Source: Ferroplasma sp. (GTDB taxonomy: Archaea > Thermoplasmatota > Thermoplasmata > Thermoplasmatales > Thermoplasmataceae). From it: a stretch of 64,000 nt of DNA. A program made the translations under genes and the position numbers. Location of the stretch: contig NZ_CP133597.1 in NCBI RefSeq assembly GCF_031200575.1, positions 1,550,001 to 1,614,000 on the forward strand, written 5' to 3'. This document shows, piece after piece, positions 26,352 through 36,772 of this stretch (the stretch's first letter is position 1; each line of letters starts with the position of its first letter). The notes under the pieces are model-generated. The model was given only the letters and a program-made list of their open reading frames with translations. It had not been told where the DNA came from and did not search any database.

Positions 26352-27209
26352 TCAATAAAATTCTTCAAGGTCTGCTTCGGTTAATTTATAAGGCTCTTTA
26401 TCCTTCAGATTGTATTTTGATAGGGTTTCGTCTACGTCTTCGTAAACCGGGGCATCCACATCATAGAATATGCCTATGGGTATTGTATGTGCCTCCTCTC
26501 CCCACTCAGATGCGTGTTTGAATGCCTCAAAGAAATCCTTTCTGTTATTTCCCTGAAGCTCGTAAGTTGTTTTCCTGAAGAAATCGTAACCTTCAATTTT
26601 ATTGTATGTTACACAGGGACTGAAGACGTCAATGAATGAGAAACCTTTGTGCTGAATCGCGGCCTTGGTAATTTCCTTTAATTGCTTTATGTCCCCGGAA
26701 AGCCCACGTGCGACAAATGTGGCACCGGCGGTAAGTGCATAGTGCATTGGATTGAAAGGCGGCTCTATGTTGCCGTCCGGCGTGCTTTTTGTAATTCTTC
26801 CTATGGGTGTTGTTGGTGATGCCTGGCCTGTTGTCAACCCGAATACCTGGTTATCAGAAACCATATATGTCATGTCAACGTTTCTTTTTGCTGCATGATA
26901 AAAATGCTGCGTGCCCTCGAAGAATCCATCGCCATCTCCGCCATAGGCTATTACTGTAAGCTTTCTGTTGGCCCATTTAATTCCCTCTGCTACAGGCAGT
27001 GACCTGCCATGAAGCCCGTGGTATCCATATGTGTTGATAAATTCAGGCATATTGCTTGAACAGCCTATGCCGGATGATATTACAACATTCTCTGGCCTTA
27101 TATCTAGCTCTGAAAGAGCCATTGAAATTGCCCTCAGCTGTGAGAAATTCCCACATCCCGGGCACCAGTCGGGTGCCACCTTTCCCTTATATTCTGCTAC
27201 AGGTATCAT
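26352..27209 (-). CDS. 2-oxoacid:ferredoxin oxidoreductase, beta subunit
   Basis: A 285-residue thiamine-diphosphate subunit. WCPGCGNFSQLRAI (near residue 15) and GIGCSSNMPEF (near 46) supply cluster and cofactor ligands, and GGDGDGFFEGTQHF (near 90) is the ThDP/Mg motif. With the alpha subunit encoded upstream (overlap four bases) it decarboxylates 2-oxoacids such as 2-oxoglutarate or pyruvate to acyl-CoA while reducing ferredoxin. As in other two-subunit archaeal enzymes, there is no separate ferredoxin-like subunit. Substrate range cannot be fixed from sequence. Confidence 0.93.
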   Translation of the reverse strand: MIPVAEYKGKVAPDWCPGCGNFSQLRAISMALSELDIRPENVVISSGIGCSSNMPEFINTYGYHGLHGRSLPVAEGIKWANRKLTVIAYGGDGDGFFEGTQHFYHAAKRNVDMTYMVSDNQVFGLTTGQASPTTPIGRITKSTPDGNIEPPFNPMHYALTAGATFVARGLSGDIKQLKEITKAAIQHKGFSFIDVFSPCVTYNKIEGYDFFRKTTYELQGNNRKDFFEAFKHASEWGEEAHTIPIGIFYDVDAPVYEDVDETLSKYNLKDKEPYKLTEADLEEFY

Positions 27210-28960
27210 AATTTCTCCTCCACATTTATTTTCTTTCCGAATATTGCCTCTTCAAGCTGCATAGCAAGGTCTGAAGGGAAGAAGGCCTCTCCGTCGTATT
27301 TCCCTATGAATGTTGTATCCACAAGGAATTCCTTCCTTATCAGACCATTAAGCTGCCCTGAGAAGTTATTTTCAACAACTATTATCTTCTTTTTCCCGGC
27401 AATCAGCTTCTGGATGTCGTGATTCATTGGGAATACATGGGTAATCTCAACTGCACCTATTTTTGTGCCGTTCTTTCTCATGCAGTCCACTGCCTCTTCT
27501 ACAGCGCCTCTGGTTGATCCCCACTGAATTATTACATACTCGGCATCATCCATTTTGTATGTTTTTGTTGCCGGTATTTCTTTTATGTACTCATTCAGCT
27601 TCCTCATTCTTTTCTCCATGGAAAGCTTTCTCTGGGTTGGATCTGTTATTGCATCACTGACCACAGCGCCGTACTCGTTGTGCTCATCAGAATCCTCATT
27701 ATGCATTAATCCAGGCTGTCCGGGGAATGCCCTCTTGGATATTCCAGTTTCTGTGAATTCATACCTCTTATAGTCCGGCTCGTTGTCCTTTGCCAGAAGC
27801 CCTCTGTCCATCTTGTAGCTCAGGTCAAAGCTTACTGTTTCATCATGCTCTGCAAGGTAGAGATCTGTAACAACAAAGACCGGCAGCTGGTACCTCTCTG
27901 CAAGGTTGAAAGCTTCCTTTGTAAGATTGAAGGCTTCCTCAACTGTTCCCGGGGCAAGAACTATTCTGGGCATATCTCCCTGACCTGCTCCCAGTACCTG
28001 ATTCAGGTCCCCCTGTTCAGTTTTTGTGGGCAGACCGGTGGAAGGGCCAGGCCTCTGTGCTTCATAGATGACCAGGGGCACCTCTGTCATTCCCGACAGG
28101 CCTACACCCTCTGTCATTAGTGCAAAGCCGCCTCCTGATGATCCGGTAGCAGCCCTGACACCTGCATAATTTGCCCCTATTGCGGCATTTATGGCACTTA
28201 TTTCATCCTCTGTTAGTTTAAGGAATACATTATACTTCTTGCCATGCGTGGCTATGAACTGCAGGAATGATGAAGCTGGAGTCATCGGATACGCGAAATA
28301 CATCTGCATTCCTGCGTTTATAGCTCCCAGCGCAGCTGCATCTCCTCCAGATATGGTATAAAGCTTTCTGTCAAATTTATCCAGCTTCCTATAAACTGAA
28401 TAGTTCTGCAAATAATATTCATATCCTTCCTTTGCAGCGCTTATATTGGCATCAACAAGCTTTCCTTTCTTGTTGAATACCTTCTCTATAACTCCAGAAA
28501 ATACTTCGAAGTCCAGTCCAAGCGCAGCAACTACTGCACCCAATGCCACAGTATTTTTCAGCAATGGATTTGCATCGAATTTCATTGCAATATCTCTCAA
28601 TGGAACAGGGCAGTATTTTACCTCACTGTATTTCTTGAAATTTTTTATGGTTCCAGGATCATATATGGCTATTCCACTCAGTGGGGATGCCCCGCCCTCA
28701 TTTATATCCCTGTTTGTATGCCTCTCCAGTGAATCGGCATTGAGAGCCACAAGCACGTCCAAACCGCTTCCCTGGTTCCTGACCTTTTCATCAGAAGCCC
28801 TTATCTGGTACCAGCTTTCACCCCCTCTTATGAGGCTCTGATAGTAATTATATGTGCTTATATATAATCCACTTCTTGAAAATGTTTTGGCCAGGGTCAA
28901 CCCGGCGGACTGCACTCCATCTCCAGCAGCCCCTCCTATTCTCACAATTATTTCTTCCAT
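27206..28960 (-). CDS. 2-oxoacid:ferredoxin oxidoreductase, fused gamma-alpha subunit
   Basis: A 584-residue protein. The gamma domain (about residues 1-190) starts VRIGGAAGDGVQSAGLTLA and the alpha domain follows from about 205. YPMTPASSFLQFIA (near 223) corresponds to the YPITPSS motif that recognises the 2-oxoacid and CoA, here with Met and Ala substitutions. ATGSSGGGFALMTEG and FVVTDLYLAEH are also conserved. It precedes the beta gene in a two-gene operon. The upstream 235 bases are shared with the divergent MarR-type regulator, a candidate controller. Confidence 0.93.
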   Translation of the reverse strand: MEEIIVRIGGAAGDGVQSAGLTLAKTFSRSGLYISTYNYYQSLIRGGESWYQIRASDEKVRNQGSGLDVLVALNADSLERHTNRDINEGGASPLSGIAIYDPGTIKNFKKYSEVKYCPVPLRDIAMKFDANPLLKNTVALGAVVAALGLDFEVFSGVIEKVFNKKGKLVDANISAAKEGYEYYLQNYSVYRKLDKFDRKLYTISGGDAAALGAINAGMQMYFAYPMTPASSFLQFIATHGKKYNVFLKLTEDEISAINAAIGANYAGVRAATGSSGGGFALMTEGVGLSGMTEVPLVIYEAQRPGPSTGLPTKTEQGDLNQVLGAGQGDMPRIVLAPGTVEEAFNLTKEAFNLAERYQLPVFVVTDLYLAEHDETVSFDLSYKMDRGLLAKDNEPDYKRYEFTETGISKRAFPGQPGLMHNEDSDEHNEYGAVVSDAITDPTQRKLSMEKRMRKLNEYIKEIPATKTYKMDDAEYVIIQWGSTRGAVEEAVDCMRKNGTKIGAVEITHVFPMNHDIQKLIAGKKKIIVVENNFSGQLNGLIRKEFLVDTTFIGKYDGEAFFPSDLAMQLEEAIFGKKINVEEKL

Positions 28961-29195
28961 GTTGATAGTTAGTAGTAAGTGGCGTATAAATTTTTTTATG
29001 ATTACGGAATTTATAATTAGCCAGATGACGTAATTTTTTGTATATTAATATCTTGGCATTGATTTAAATATGTTAGTTTTGCCATAAAATACGGGTTTTC
29101 AAGCCTAAAATATTTAACCATAAATCGTTTAATGAACAATTATTTACTCAATGGAAACCATAAAATAGGACTTCCATATCAGTAAATGATATAGA

Positions 29196-29624
29196 ATGGA
29201 AAAAATCAGTAGCTATGATGTCTGGAGGGAATTTCTCAGAACATGGAAAACCTGGTATAAAGCCTCCGAAAAAAATCTGATTTCCATGGGCGTATCTACT
29301 GTTGAGTATAGAATTTTAAAAAATTTGACAGAAAGAGGTTCACTTCCAATGATTGAACTTGCCAACATAAATATGGTAACACAGGGATGGATAACAGGAG
29401 TTGTTGATAAACTTGAAGAATTGGGATACGTAAAGCGTGAAAGAAGCGATACCGATAGAAGGGTTATAAATATCTCAGTATCAAATAAGGGAAAGGCGTT
29501 TTTCAAAAAAATAGAGACACTACACCTCAAATTCATTGATGATTCACTGAAAAATTTTACGGACGAGGAAAAATACAACATTCTGAATTTCCTTAAAAAA
29601 ATAGAGGTAAATGTTGAGAAATAG
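29196..29624 (+). CDS. MarR-family transcriptional regulator
   Basis: A 142-residue winged-helix protein. The recognition region is MIELANINMVTQGWITGVVD (about residues 52-71), followed by the wing LEELGYVKRERSDTDRRVIN (about 73-92), the typical MarR DRR signature. Helical ends would form the dimer. It is divergent from the 2-oxoacid:ferredoxin oxidoreductase operon and 49 bases upstream of a membrane protease. Ligand and targets are unknown; control of either neighbour is possible. Confidence 0.87.
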   Translation: MEKISSYDVWREFLRTWKTWYKASEKNLISMGVSTVEYRILKNLTERGSLPMIELANINMVTQGWITGVVDKLEELGYVKRERSDTDRRVINISVSNKGKAFFKKIETLHLKFIDDSLKNFTDEEKYNILNFLKKIEVNVEK

Positions 29625-29673
29625 AACCGGCAGGGAAAAAGATTATTATTGATATTTTACTATGAGTTTATAA

Positions 29674-31233
29674 ATGAGCTATAATGAGATATTTCTGATA
29701 ATACTTATTGTTTTTTCGTGGATAATCATAATAATATCGCTGGCGCCAGAAATCAATAAATCAAAGCATTTTTCTACCATGGGGCCCGCTTTGATGATCA
29801 AATCAACCAGCAACAAGGGAGTGCTTGATGCAGTGGCAAAACATCTACCTGCAAAGGGAATGAGCCGTTTCTCCACAATACTTGTTGTCCTTGGTGGCCT
29901 TCTGGCCTTTGCCATGCTTCTCTATGAGGCTGTGCTTCTGACAATAATTCATGAGCCACCAAGTGCGGCGCCACCACTCAACGAATATCTTGCCCTGCCA
30001 CTAATAAACCCATTTATACCGCTTGGATATGGAACTGCCAGCCTGGTATTTGCAGTTGTGATACACGAAATGTTCCATGGCATTGTGGCCAGAAAGCACG
30101 GCATAAAGGTCACCAGTGTAGGTGCACTGTTCTTTATTATTCCTGTTGGTGCTTTTGTTGAGCCTGATGAGAAGGAAATCATGGCAGCTGATCCTGTTGT
30201 AAGAAGGCGCATAATAGCTGCCGGGCCTGGGATCAACCTTATCATTGCAATTATATGCATAGTCCTGCTCATATTTGTAATGATGCCTGCATCTGCACCC
30301 ATACATTCAGGTATCTACGTTGAGGATTCTACAAGCATTTACAGTGGCCATTCAATACCAAAGGGCATGGAAATCACATCCTATGGCAATCTGTCTGGAA
30401 AGCAGCTTAACAGCCTTGAAACAACTTCCATGATTACCCCCGGAATGGCAAATGTTACACTTTTCAATGGCAAGACCAGTACTGTTGAAAGCGTGCCAAC
30501 CGGAGTTGCCATAGTAGATTTGCTCTCTGGGTTCCCCGCTGCAGAAGACAAGGTTCCGACGGATTCCATAATTTATAATATAAGTGATAATGGCAACTCT
30601 CACATTATTTACAACATAGATACACTTGGCAATGTTCTGGACAAAATACCGCCAGGCACAACCATAAATATGACGGTAATTACCTTCGGAAGTACTGAGC
30701 ACTTTACTACATACACAATGAAGACGGTTTCCACATACAGCTACTATGCAAAGGATGACCCGGCGGCAAACAGTGCTGCCTACAAAGACGAAAGCTTCAT
30801 AGGGGTCCAGATATCATATTCGGGAATAGGCTATGCATCCATAGACAGCATGCACAGCCTTGTATTCGGGGCCCAGATAGCCGGCCCGGAGTTTTATGAA
30901 ACCCTTGGGCTTCCCATACTGGGGCTCTCACCTATACCGGGAAGCCTGGCCCACCTGTTTTCAACGCCCTTTAATTCCTACATATTCTTCGGCATAGTAA
31001 ACAGCCTTTACTGGATATTCTGGATAGATTTCCTTCTGGGGATTATGAATGCACTTCCGCTCTCAATACTGGACGGCGGGCAGTTCTTCAAGGATACACT
31101 AAATATAGCTTCCAGGAGGGAAAGATTCAAATTTCTCAGGGATGAAAAAAATGTTACAAAGATATACTATGCCCTGGGTCTGTTTGTATTCTTCCTTTTG
31201 CTCTATATAGTTATAGCCCCCCGGATTTTATAG
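29674..31233 (+). CDS. Site-2 type membrane metalloprotease (M50)
   Basis: A 519-residue polytopic protein. The zinc site HEMFHG (near residue 131) lies in a membrane helix and the third ligand in ILDGGQFF (near 465), the HExxH / LDG pair of intramembrane site-2 proteases. Between them lies a large exported domain (about residues 210-430) rich in Thr, Ser and Asn, which may be PDZ-like. Such proteases cleave membrane-bound regulators. The gene follows the MarR gene closely. Its stop overlaps the convergent alpha/beta hydrolase end by six bases. Confidence 0.88.
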   Translation: MSYNEIFLIILIVFSWIIIIISLAPEINKSKHFSTMGPALMIKSTSNKGVLDAVAKHLPAKGMSRFSTILVVLGGLLAFAMLLYEAVLLTIIHEPPSAAPPLNEYLALPLINPFIPLGYGTASLVFAVVIHEMFHGIVARKHGIKVTSVGALFFIIPVGAFVEPDEKEIMAADPVVRRRIIAAGPGINLIIAIICIVLLIFVMMPASAPIHSGIYVEDSTSIYSGHSIPKGMEITSYGNLSGKQLNSLETTSMITPGMANVTLFNGKTSTVESVPTGVAIVDLLSGFPAAEDKVPTDSIIYNISDNGNSHIIYNIDTLGNVLDKIPPGTTINMTVITFGSTEHFTTYTMKTVSTYSYYAKDDPAANSAAYKDESFIGVQISYSGIGYASIDSMHSLVFGAQIAGPEFYETLGLPILGLSPIPGSLAHLFSTPFNSYIFFGIVNSLYWIFWIDFLLGIMNALPLSILDGGQFFKDTLNIASRRERFKFLRDEKNVTKIYYALGLFVFFLLLYIVIAPRIL

Positions 31234-31842
31234 CTCCCCTAAAAATTTCTTAACATTATTAAAAAATATGTCCGGCTTTTCCATCTGTACGCAGTGGCCT
31301 GCCCCGTCGATTTTAACAAACGTCGATGATGCAATGAGGTCGTGATATTTTATCCCGTGTTCAATTGGAACCATGTTATCCTTTCCTCCCCACAGTATAA
31401 GCACAGGGCTGTCGATCCGGTTAAGCTCATTCAGGAGTGGGTCAACTCCAAGGCCGCCTATTATTATGGCTGACTTAATTATGCCATTAAAATCTATTAA
31501 GCTTTTCAGCGCTGTTCCGGCCGATGCTGATGGACCCACCACTACAATATTCTCCAGATAAAGCTTTTCCGAGAAATCCCTTATGAAATCTGCCCCCTTG
31601 GATGGAGCCCCAACAAAGTTATATTTGAAACTGGAGTCCGATTTTCCGAATCCTGGCATATCAGGGGCATAAACATTGTATCCCCACTGCCCTACCTTTC
31701 TCAGGGCATCTATCCCTGCCCAGGACGCCGATGTCTGGGATGTGTCATGCAGAAGAATAAAGTTTCTCCCACTACCGCGGGTATATGAAATATAATGTAT
31801 ATTAACTCCTCCTACTTCCATGTCATTCTCATTTACTTCCAT
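31228..31842 (-). CDS. Alpha/beta hydrolase
   Basis: A 204-residue hydrolase with nucleophile Ser in VVGPSASAG (near residue 105), Asp in LWGGKDNMVP (near 152) and His in GAGHCVQME (near 182), so the triad is complete. HDTSQTSASW forms the oxyanion region. At 204 residues it is shorter than the usual 240-280; the cap region is minimal. A second ATG at 31821 (MEVGGVNIHY) is an equally good start. Substrate unknown. Confidence 0.83.
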   Translation of the reverse strand: MEVNENDMEVGGVNIHYISYTRGSGRNFILLHDTSQTSASWAGIDALRKVGQWGYNVYAPDMPGFGKSDSSFKYNFVGAPSKGADFIRDFSEKLYLENIVVVGPSASAGTALKSLIDFNGIIKSAIIIGGLGVDPLLNELNRIDSPVLILWGGKDNMVPIEHGIKYHDLIASSTFVKIDGAGHCVQMEKPDIFFNNVKKFLGEL

Positions 31843-31980
31843 GTATTCATGATTTATCTATTGTTATTATAATTATATAGTTGAGTTAATTTGAATAAAG
31901 TTACCGTGGATGTGACAGGACTAAGAAATCAAAAAGATTATATGACAATGTTAAAATAAGAGCAATCATTAATTGAAATT

Positions 31981-33831
31981 ATGAAACTCAAGGAATCGTC
32001 ACTGGATTTCCATGCATTTGTAAGCATATATGGAGATGCCATGCTAAACTCATTCATCAAGAAGATATACCAGGTCAACCAGAAAGAATTTGTATTCCAG
32101 CTATACAGGTCAGACCTGAAGAAGAGGGATTTTTTTATCTCTCTAACAAAGGGAATAGCCTTCTATGATGCCGAAAAGCCGGAGGAGGCAACACAGTTAT
32201 CAATGCTGTTCAGAAAGCAATTATCAGAGAAGAGGATAGTTGGAATTGAGCAAATCAATTTTGACAGGGTTGTTAAAATTACCCTGCATACAGGCCAGGA
32301 AATAATACTGGAGCTTTTCAGTGGTGGAAATCTTATTATCACTGATAATGGGAAAATTGTATTTGCCATGGACCAGCATGTATACAAAACAAGGAAGATA
32401 CTCATAGGGGAGGAGTATATCCCACCATCAACCGTGAATCCGGTGGAAAGCAGGGAAACATTTTTTGATATACTTAACAACAGCAAGGCATCCATAGTGA
32501 AAACACTGGCAACAAGGGGCAACCTGGGGGGGGAAATTGCGGAGGAGGCACTTTATAGAAGCAACATAGAGAAAAATAAAATGCCCTCTGAGGTAAGAAA
32601 TGACTATGACAGGCTTTACGGAACGGTAATGGAGATATTGGAAGAATCAAAAAAGAATATGGCATATTATTATGAGGGGGATGAACTTCTATCGCCTGTG
32701 GTGCTGACTGCCTTGAATAAAGACCCGGACAGCAAATTTGAGGACTTAAATGAAGGAATCTGCTATTATATAAAGCACTACCCGGAAACGGATAAAAACA
32801 AATCCAGCGTTGAGAGAAGGATAGAATCCCAGAAGCGTTCCATAGAAGAATTCAATAAATTAATGCTTGTATATACAGAATTCGGGAATTACCTGAAAAT
32901 GAATTTCCAGCCACTGCAGAAACTGCTCAACATTGTACATAACAATGTAAAACACAACAACAGTGAAAATTTTACGTTTTCAGACCTTGAAATCAGCAAC
33001 ATAAATCCGGCCAGGGGAACATTTACGGTAAACTATCAGGGCACCGACATAGTATTGAGCTATGTGGAATCCCCGGGAAATAATATAAACAGGGTGTTCA
33101 ATACGGCCAAGGATTACAGGAACAAGATTGAGGGTGCCGAGAGGGCTATAGAGGAAACAAAAAAGCTTATTTTAAAGGAAAAGCAGAAGTCAGGGAAAAA
33201 GAAGAGGGTAAAATACTGGTTTGAATCCTACCACTGGTTTACCAGTTCTGCCGGAAATATGGTAATGTCAGGAAGGGATGCAAAAACAAATGAAAAGCTG
33301 GTAAAGAAGCATATGTCAGATAATGATATTTATGTACATGCCGACCTTTACGGCGCTCCAAGCACGGTAATCAAAAATGACGGCATCGGCATAACAGAGG
33401 AGACAATAAGGGAAGCATGCGAATTTGCAGTATCACTGTCCAGGGCATGGCCCGCCGGCATAGGTTCCGGAACTGCCTACTGGGTGGAGCCTTCACAGGT
33501 AAGCAAAACCCCTGAATCCGGTGAATTTGTATCGAAAGGTTCATGGATTGTCCGCGGAAAAAGAAATTATGTACTCAACCTGCCCCTGCAGTTAAAAATC
33601 TCACTTGTAGGTTATAAGGGAAATACGCTGCCAATGATATCACCGGCAGAAACGAAAACAGAATCTGAAAAGTATGTTATCATAAAACCTGGAAATGAGA
33701 AGAGATCCACTGCAGCTGAAAAAATTTCCAAAATACTTGGGATAGACAGGTCAGAAATAGAATCTATACTTCCTCCCGGTGGGTCAATCATCGTGGAGAG
33801 CTCAAAGGAAATAGCATCCACGACTTCATGA
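31981..33831 (+). CDS. RqcH/NEMF-family ribosome quality-control protein (NFACT)
   Basis: A 616-residue protein with the NFACT-N domain (about residues 1-200), a central helical/coiled-coil part (about 270-400, including EGAERAIEETKKLILKEKQK) and an NFACT-R domain near 410-520 with MVMSGRDAKTNEKLVKKH and DIYVHADLYGAPSTVIKN. Homologues (archaeal RqcH, bacterial RqcH, eukaryotic NEMF) bind tRNA-obstructed large ribosomal subunits and add C-terminal tails to stalled peptides. Older annotations call them fibronectin-binding proteins, a role without meaning in this organism. Monocistronic. Confidence 0.9.
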   Translation: MKLKESSLDFHAFVSIYGDAMLNSFIKKIYQVNQKEFVFQLYRSDLKKRDFFISLTKGIAFYDAEKPEEATQLSMLFRKQLSEKRIVGIEQINFDRVVKITLHTGQEIILELFSGGNLIITDNGKIVFAMDQHVYKTRKILIGEEYIPPSTVNPVESRETFFDILNNSKASIVKTLATRGNLGGEIAEEALYRSNIEKNKMPSEVRNDYDRLYGTVMEILEESKKNMAYYYEGDELLSPVVLTALNKDPDSKFEDLNEGICYYIKHYPETDKNKSSVERRIESQKRSIEEFNKLMLVYTEFGNYLKMNFQPLQKLLNIVHNNVKHNNSENFTFSDLEISNINPARGTFTVNYQGTDIVLSYVESPGNNINRVFNTAKDYRNKIEGAERAIEETKKLILKEKQKSGKKKRVKYWFESYHWFTSSAGNMVMSGRDAKTNEKLVKKHMSDNDIYVHADLYGAPSTVIKNDGIGITEETIREACEFAVSLSRAWPAGIGSGTAYWVEPSQVSKTPESGEFVSKGSWIVRGKRNYVLNLPLQLKISLVGYKGNTLPMISPAETKTESEKYVIIKPGNEKRSTAAEKISKILGIDRSEIESILPPGGSIIVESSKEIASTTS

Positions 33832-33842
33832 GACCCTGAAGC

Positions 33843-34760
33843 TTAGCTTAATTTAGCCTTGAGTTCCTCTATGGTGGATACATCAGTTGGGTCCACATTC
33901 CTTACCAGTGCAAGCTCGTATGTGAGATAATCTGCGTAATGGATAAGATAGAATAATTTCACGAAATAATCATTTGACGGGGATTTAACTACTGTAAACT
34001 GTTCTCCTGTTATGTCCTGTGTTATTTTTATCCTCTGATTAATTCTGGCATTGTCCGATTCAAATGCATAGAATAGATACTCAGACCTTCTGTAGGCTGA
34101 CTTTAATGGCATGGTATCATTATGGTTCAGCTCAGGGAAATAACTGTAGAATGCGAAGGTCTTTGCATTTTCGTTGAACTGTGTTTTCCATCTATATGCC
34201 ACGGATTTGAAGGGTTTTGATCCGTATATAATCGGGATTGAGCTATTCTCGTAAATTTTGAATGCCTCTGATTTCATTTCACCGTGGTTTTTGTCCATAT
34301 CGTTGAGAACATCGTATGCTGCAGAAATTTTGTCGCCGTCTATTGGTGAAAATGTATTATAAAGAGGCATGAGCATATAGCCCAGTGCCGATCTCGGCTG
34401 GAGGCCGGAAGGTATTATTATAGGATTTTCAACTAGGGTTTCCAGTTTTCCACCGGATGTAATAGCCATGACATGGGCACCTTTTTTCTTGGCCTCCTCA
34501 ACATTACTTATTGTTTCCTCAGTGTTCCCGGAGTAACTCACGGCAATGAAAAGCGTCTTTTCATTTACAAAGGACGGGATTCCGTAATCCCCTATAGAGA
34601 TAACAGGGCGCTCTGTATAGTATTCCTGGAATATATTTCCAACTATTCCCGATCCGCCCATTCCAGAAATGACTATATTGTCAAAATTAAAATCCACAGT
34701 GAATTTGTCATTGGATTTCAGCTGCTCCTTTAAATTTTTTAACTCATTGAGAAAATTCAT
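33843..34760 (-). CDS. Bifunctional phosphoglucose/phosphomannose isomerase
   Basis: A 305-residue double-SIS-domain enzyme. VISGMGGSGIVGNIF (about residues 30-44) and AVSYSGNTEETISNVEE (about 73-89) are the sugar-phosphate binding loops. The C-terminal half contains ELNHNDTMPL (near 207-216). The archaeal PGI/PMI family interconverts glucose-6-P, mannose-6-P and fructose-6-P. Length agrees with known members of about 300-325 residues. Monocistronic, ending 11 bases from the convergent RqcH homologue. Confidence 0.92.
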   Translation of the reverse strand: MNFLNELKNLKEQLKSNDKFTVDFNFDNIVISGMGGSGIVGNIFQEYYTERPVISIGDYGIPSFVNEKTLFIAVSYSGNTEETISNVEEAKKKGAHVMAITSGGKLETLVENPIIIPSGLQPRSALGYMLMPLYNTFSPIDGDKISAAYDVLNDMDKNHGEMKSEAFKIYENSSIPIIYGSKPFKSVAYRWKTQFNENAKTFAFYSYFPELNHNDTMPLKSAYRRSEYLFYAFESDNARINQRIKITQDITGEQFTVVKSPSNDYFVKLFYLIHYADYLTYELALVRNVDPTDVSTIEELKAKLS

Positions 34761-34801
34761 AATAGATTAGATAAAAATAGCATATTATTTTTTCTATTAT
34801 A

Positions 34802-36007
34802 TTATTTTATGTTATCCCCTGACAGCCCTGATAAATATGATGTGGACTCCTTTTTCTTTTTTATGGTAATGCTCACTGCAAAAACTGATAGAAGGCATAC
34901 GAGGGTGGTCAGGTCAATGATCAGTATAAGGCCCGTATATCCAACAATGCCACCGATAACCCCCAAAAGCACAGATATGAGACCACCAAAAAGTGCCCCA
35001 AAATTATATGATATACCGGATATAAGCCCGCGAACAGCAGGATCAATTCTATCCATAAGCAGCAGCGGAATTATAGGCATTGACCCCACTCCGAAGGTGA
35101 ATATAATCATTCCTGGAAGGGCAAATGGCCTTAAAAATCCAAAATAGGGCATTGCAACCCATGAAAAGGCCAGGGCAATTAATGACCCTGCCATAATCAG
35201 ATGCTTCTTCCTGAAGTTGTTTGAGAGTCTTCCGAAGATCAGAAATCCTATGGCGACAGTAATGCTTGAGGCTATCATCACAACCCCCACAATTGATCCC
35301 GGGAGTCCAAATGAGGGAGCCACCGTGGGATAAAATGAGAGTATGGCGAAATATGCGGAAAAATAGCCAGACATCATAATCATGGACTTGATAAGTGGAA
35401 TTTTATAGTCCATGAGATGTATTTTATTTTTGGCTTTTTTTATTACCCGCTTATCGCCTGGAAGCTTCATTAGTGTATAGGGGGCAATAATAAGGGGTAT
35501 GGTACCTGTTATGAGGAAAAGCCTCCATGTTGCACCTATGGTGGGCAGGAACAGTATGTATGCAACCCCTGTTAACGCATATCCTATCCCGTATCCACTC
35601 TGTATTATTCCGAATATTGTGGATCTTATATCGGCAGGAGAGAATTCATATCCGAGAACAGTACCAGATGTCCATTCACCTCCCATAAATATGCCCTGCA
35701 CGAATCTTGCAGAGAATAAAATAAAAACATCAGGTGAGAATGCCATTATCCCGGCAAATATGGCATATCCAGCAGTGCTTAGTGCCATGACACGCCTGGC
35801 ACCGGCCCTGTCGGTAAGTGCTCCGAGATAGAGGCCCCCGAAAAACCTGCCTATGAGTCCAAGTGCAAAGAGCAATGATACAACACCGAGTCCTATGTGA
35901 TAGGATTTTTCAAGTTCAGCATATATATAGGTAACAAGAGTGAGATCATATATATTTCCTATCCAGGACCCTGTAGATGCAAAAGTTGCATGAACATAAT
36001 CCTTCAT
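34802..36007 (-). CDS. Major facilitator superfamily transporter
   Basis: A 401-residue protein with 12 predicted membrane helices. GGLYLGALTDRAGARRVM is the loop 2-3 signature of MFS carriers. GRFVQGIFMGGEWTSG resembles the sugar/organic-acid (SHS/MHS) branch, which is common in acidophiles; the substrate is not determined. The frame extends upstream to a TTG at 36097. The ATG at 36007 (MKDYVHATF), about 25 bases after a TTTAAT box, fits a leaderless start and normal family length better. Confidence 0.87.
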   Translation of the reverse strand: MKDYVHATFASTGSWIGNIYDLTLVTYIYAELEKSYHIGLGVVSLLFALGLIGRFFGGLYLGALTDRAGARRVMALSTAGYAIFAGIMAFSPDVFILFSARFVQGIFMGGEWTSGTVLGYEFSPADIRSTIFGIIQSGYGIGYALTGVAYILFLPTIGATWRLFLITGTIPLIIAPYTLMKLPGDKRVIKKAKNKIHLMDYKIPLIKSMIMMSGYFSAYFAILSFYPTVAPSFGLPGSIVGVVMIASSITVAIGFLIFGRLSNNFRKKHLIMAGSLIALAFSWVAMPYFGFLRPFALPGMIIFTFGVGSMPIIPLLLMDRIDPAVRGLISGISYNFGALFGGLISVLLGVIGGIVGYTGLILIIDLTTLVCLLSVFAVSITIKKKKESTSYLSGLSGDNIK

Positions 36008-36134
36008 AATAGGTAATCGCGACAATTCAATTAAAGTTTCCCTGACTGTGGATAGCACATTATCCGGATTACCCTGAAAAACTGATAAGCTTGTCAATAT
36101 GGAAATTACAAAGGCTCATTTAAAAGATTATCCT

Positions 36135-36581
36135 TCACTCCGTAAAATCTATCTTGACCTTCCACATGGAACGCTCCTGTACGGCTGTGGCCTTCACACC
36201 CCTTTGATTTATGAGATCAGCAAGTTTTTCTGCCCTCTCCTGGCCATTGAACTCTATGTATAGTGCATCTATACCGAACTCTGGCATACTTCCCTGAGAG
36301 GAAACAAGGTCTCCTATCTTATTCATGACTTCAATGAATTTATCCTTCTCTATGTAGAATGTCCCTTTCTCTATCTTAGAAACCCCGGTTTTAACTATCC
36401 CGTCATAGGTAATACTGGAAACCCTTTTATTGACGTGTATTGATGAAGTTTTATAATAAAATCCCATTAAAACTATGAAAATAATCAGGAGAGGTATTCC
36501 GAGGAATAAGAGCCCAACGGCAAAGGATAAGGCTGACATTATTAGAAATATTACGCCGATAGCCAGGTAAACGTTTGCCAT
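36135..36581 (-). CDS. Membrane-anchored hypothetical protein
   Basis: A 148-residue protein with two adjacent N-terminal hydrophobic segments (about residues 5-24 and 26-43), then a cytoplasmic-looking domain of about 100 residues with alternating helix and strand (FIEVMNKIGDLVSSQG, ALYIEFNGQERAEKLADLIN, WKVKIDFTE). No family recognised. The domain has the ferredoxin-like pattern of a small regulatory fold. It lies 37 bases upstream of the longest MFS frame on the same strand and may be expressed with that transporter. Confidence 0.6.
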   Translation of the reverse strand: MANVYLAIGVIFLIMSALSFAVGLLFLGIPLLIIFIVLMGFYYKTSSIHVNKRVSSITYDGIVKTGVSKIEKGTFYIEKDKFIEVMNKIGDLVSSQGSMPEFGIDALYIEFNGQERAEKLADLINQRGVKATAVQERSMWKVKIDFTE

Positions 36582-36772
36582 TTTGGATGTATCTGTATTA
36601 ATTATAAATAATTTATTAAAATTCCCGATCAGGAAATTATGTTGAAAATATCCATAGAATGCCCGGATATCTGAACTTTATCCTGCATTTTTACTTAAAA
36701 TTTCAATTTTTCAATTACGCATATTGTATATTTTTAGAAACATTTTATTATATTATGTGATACTGTAATTAA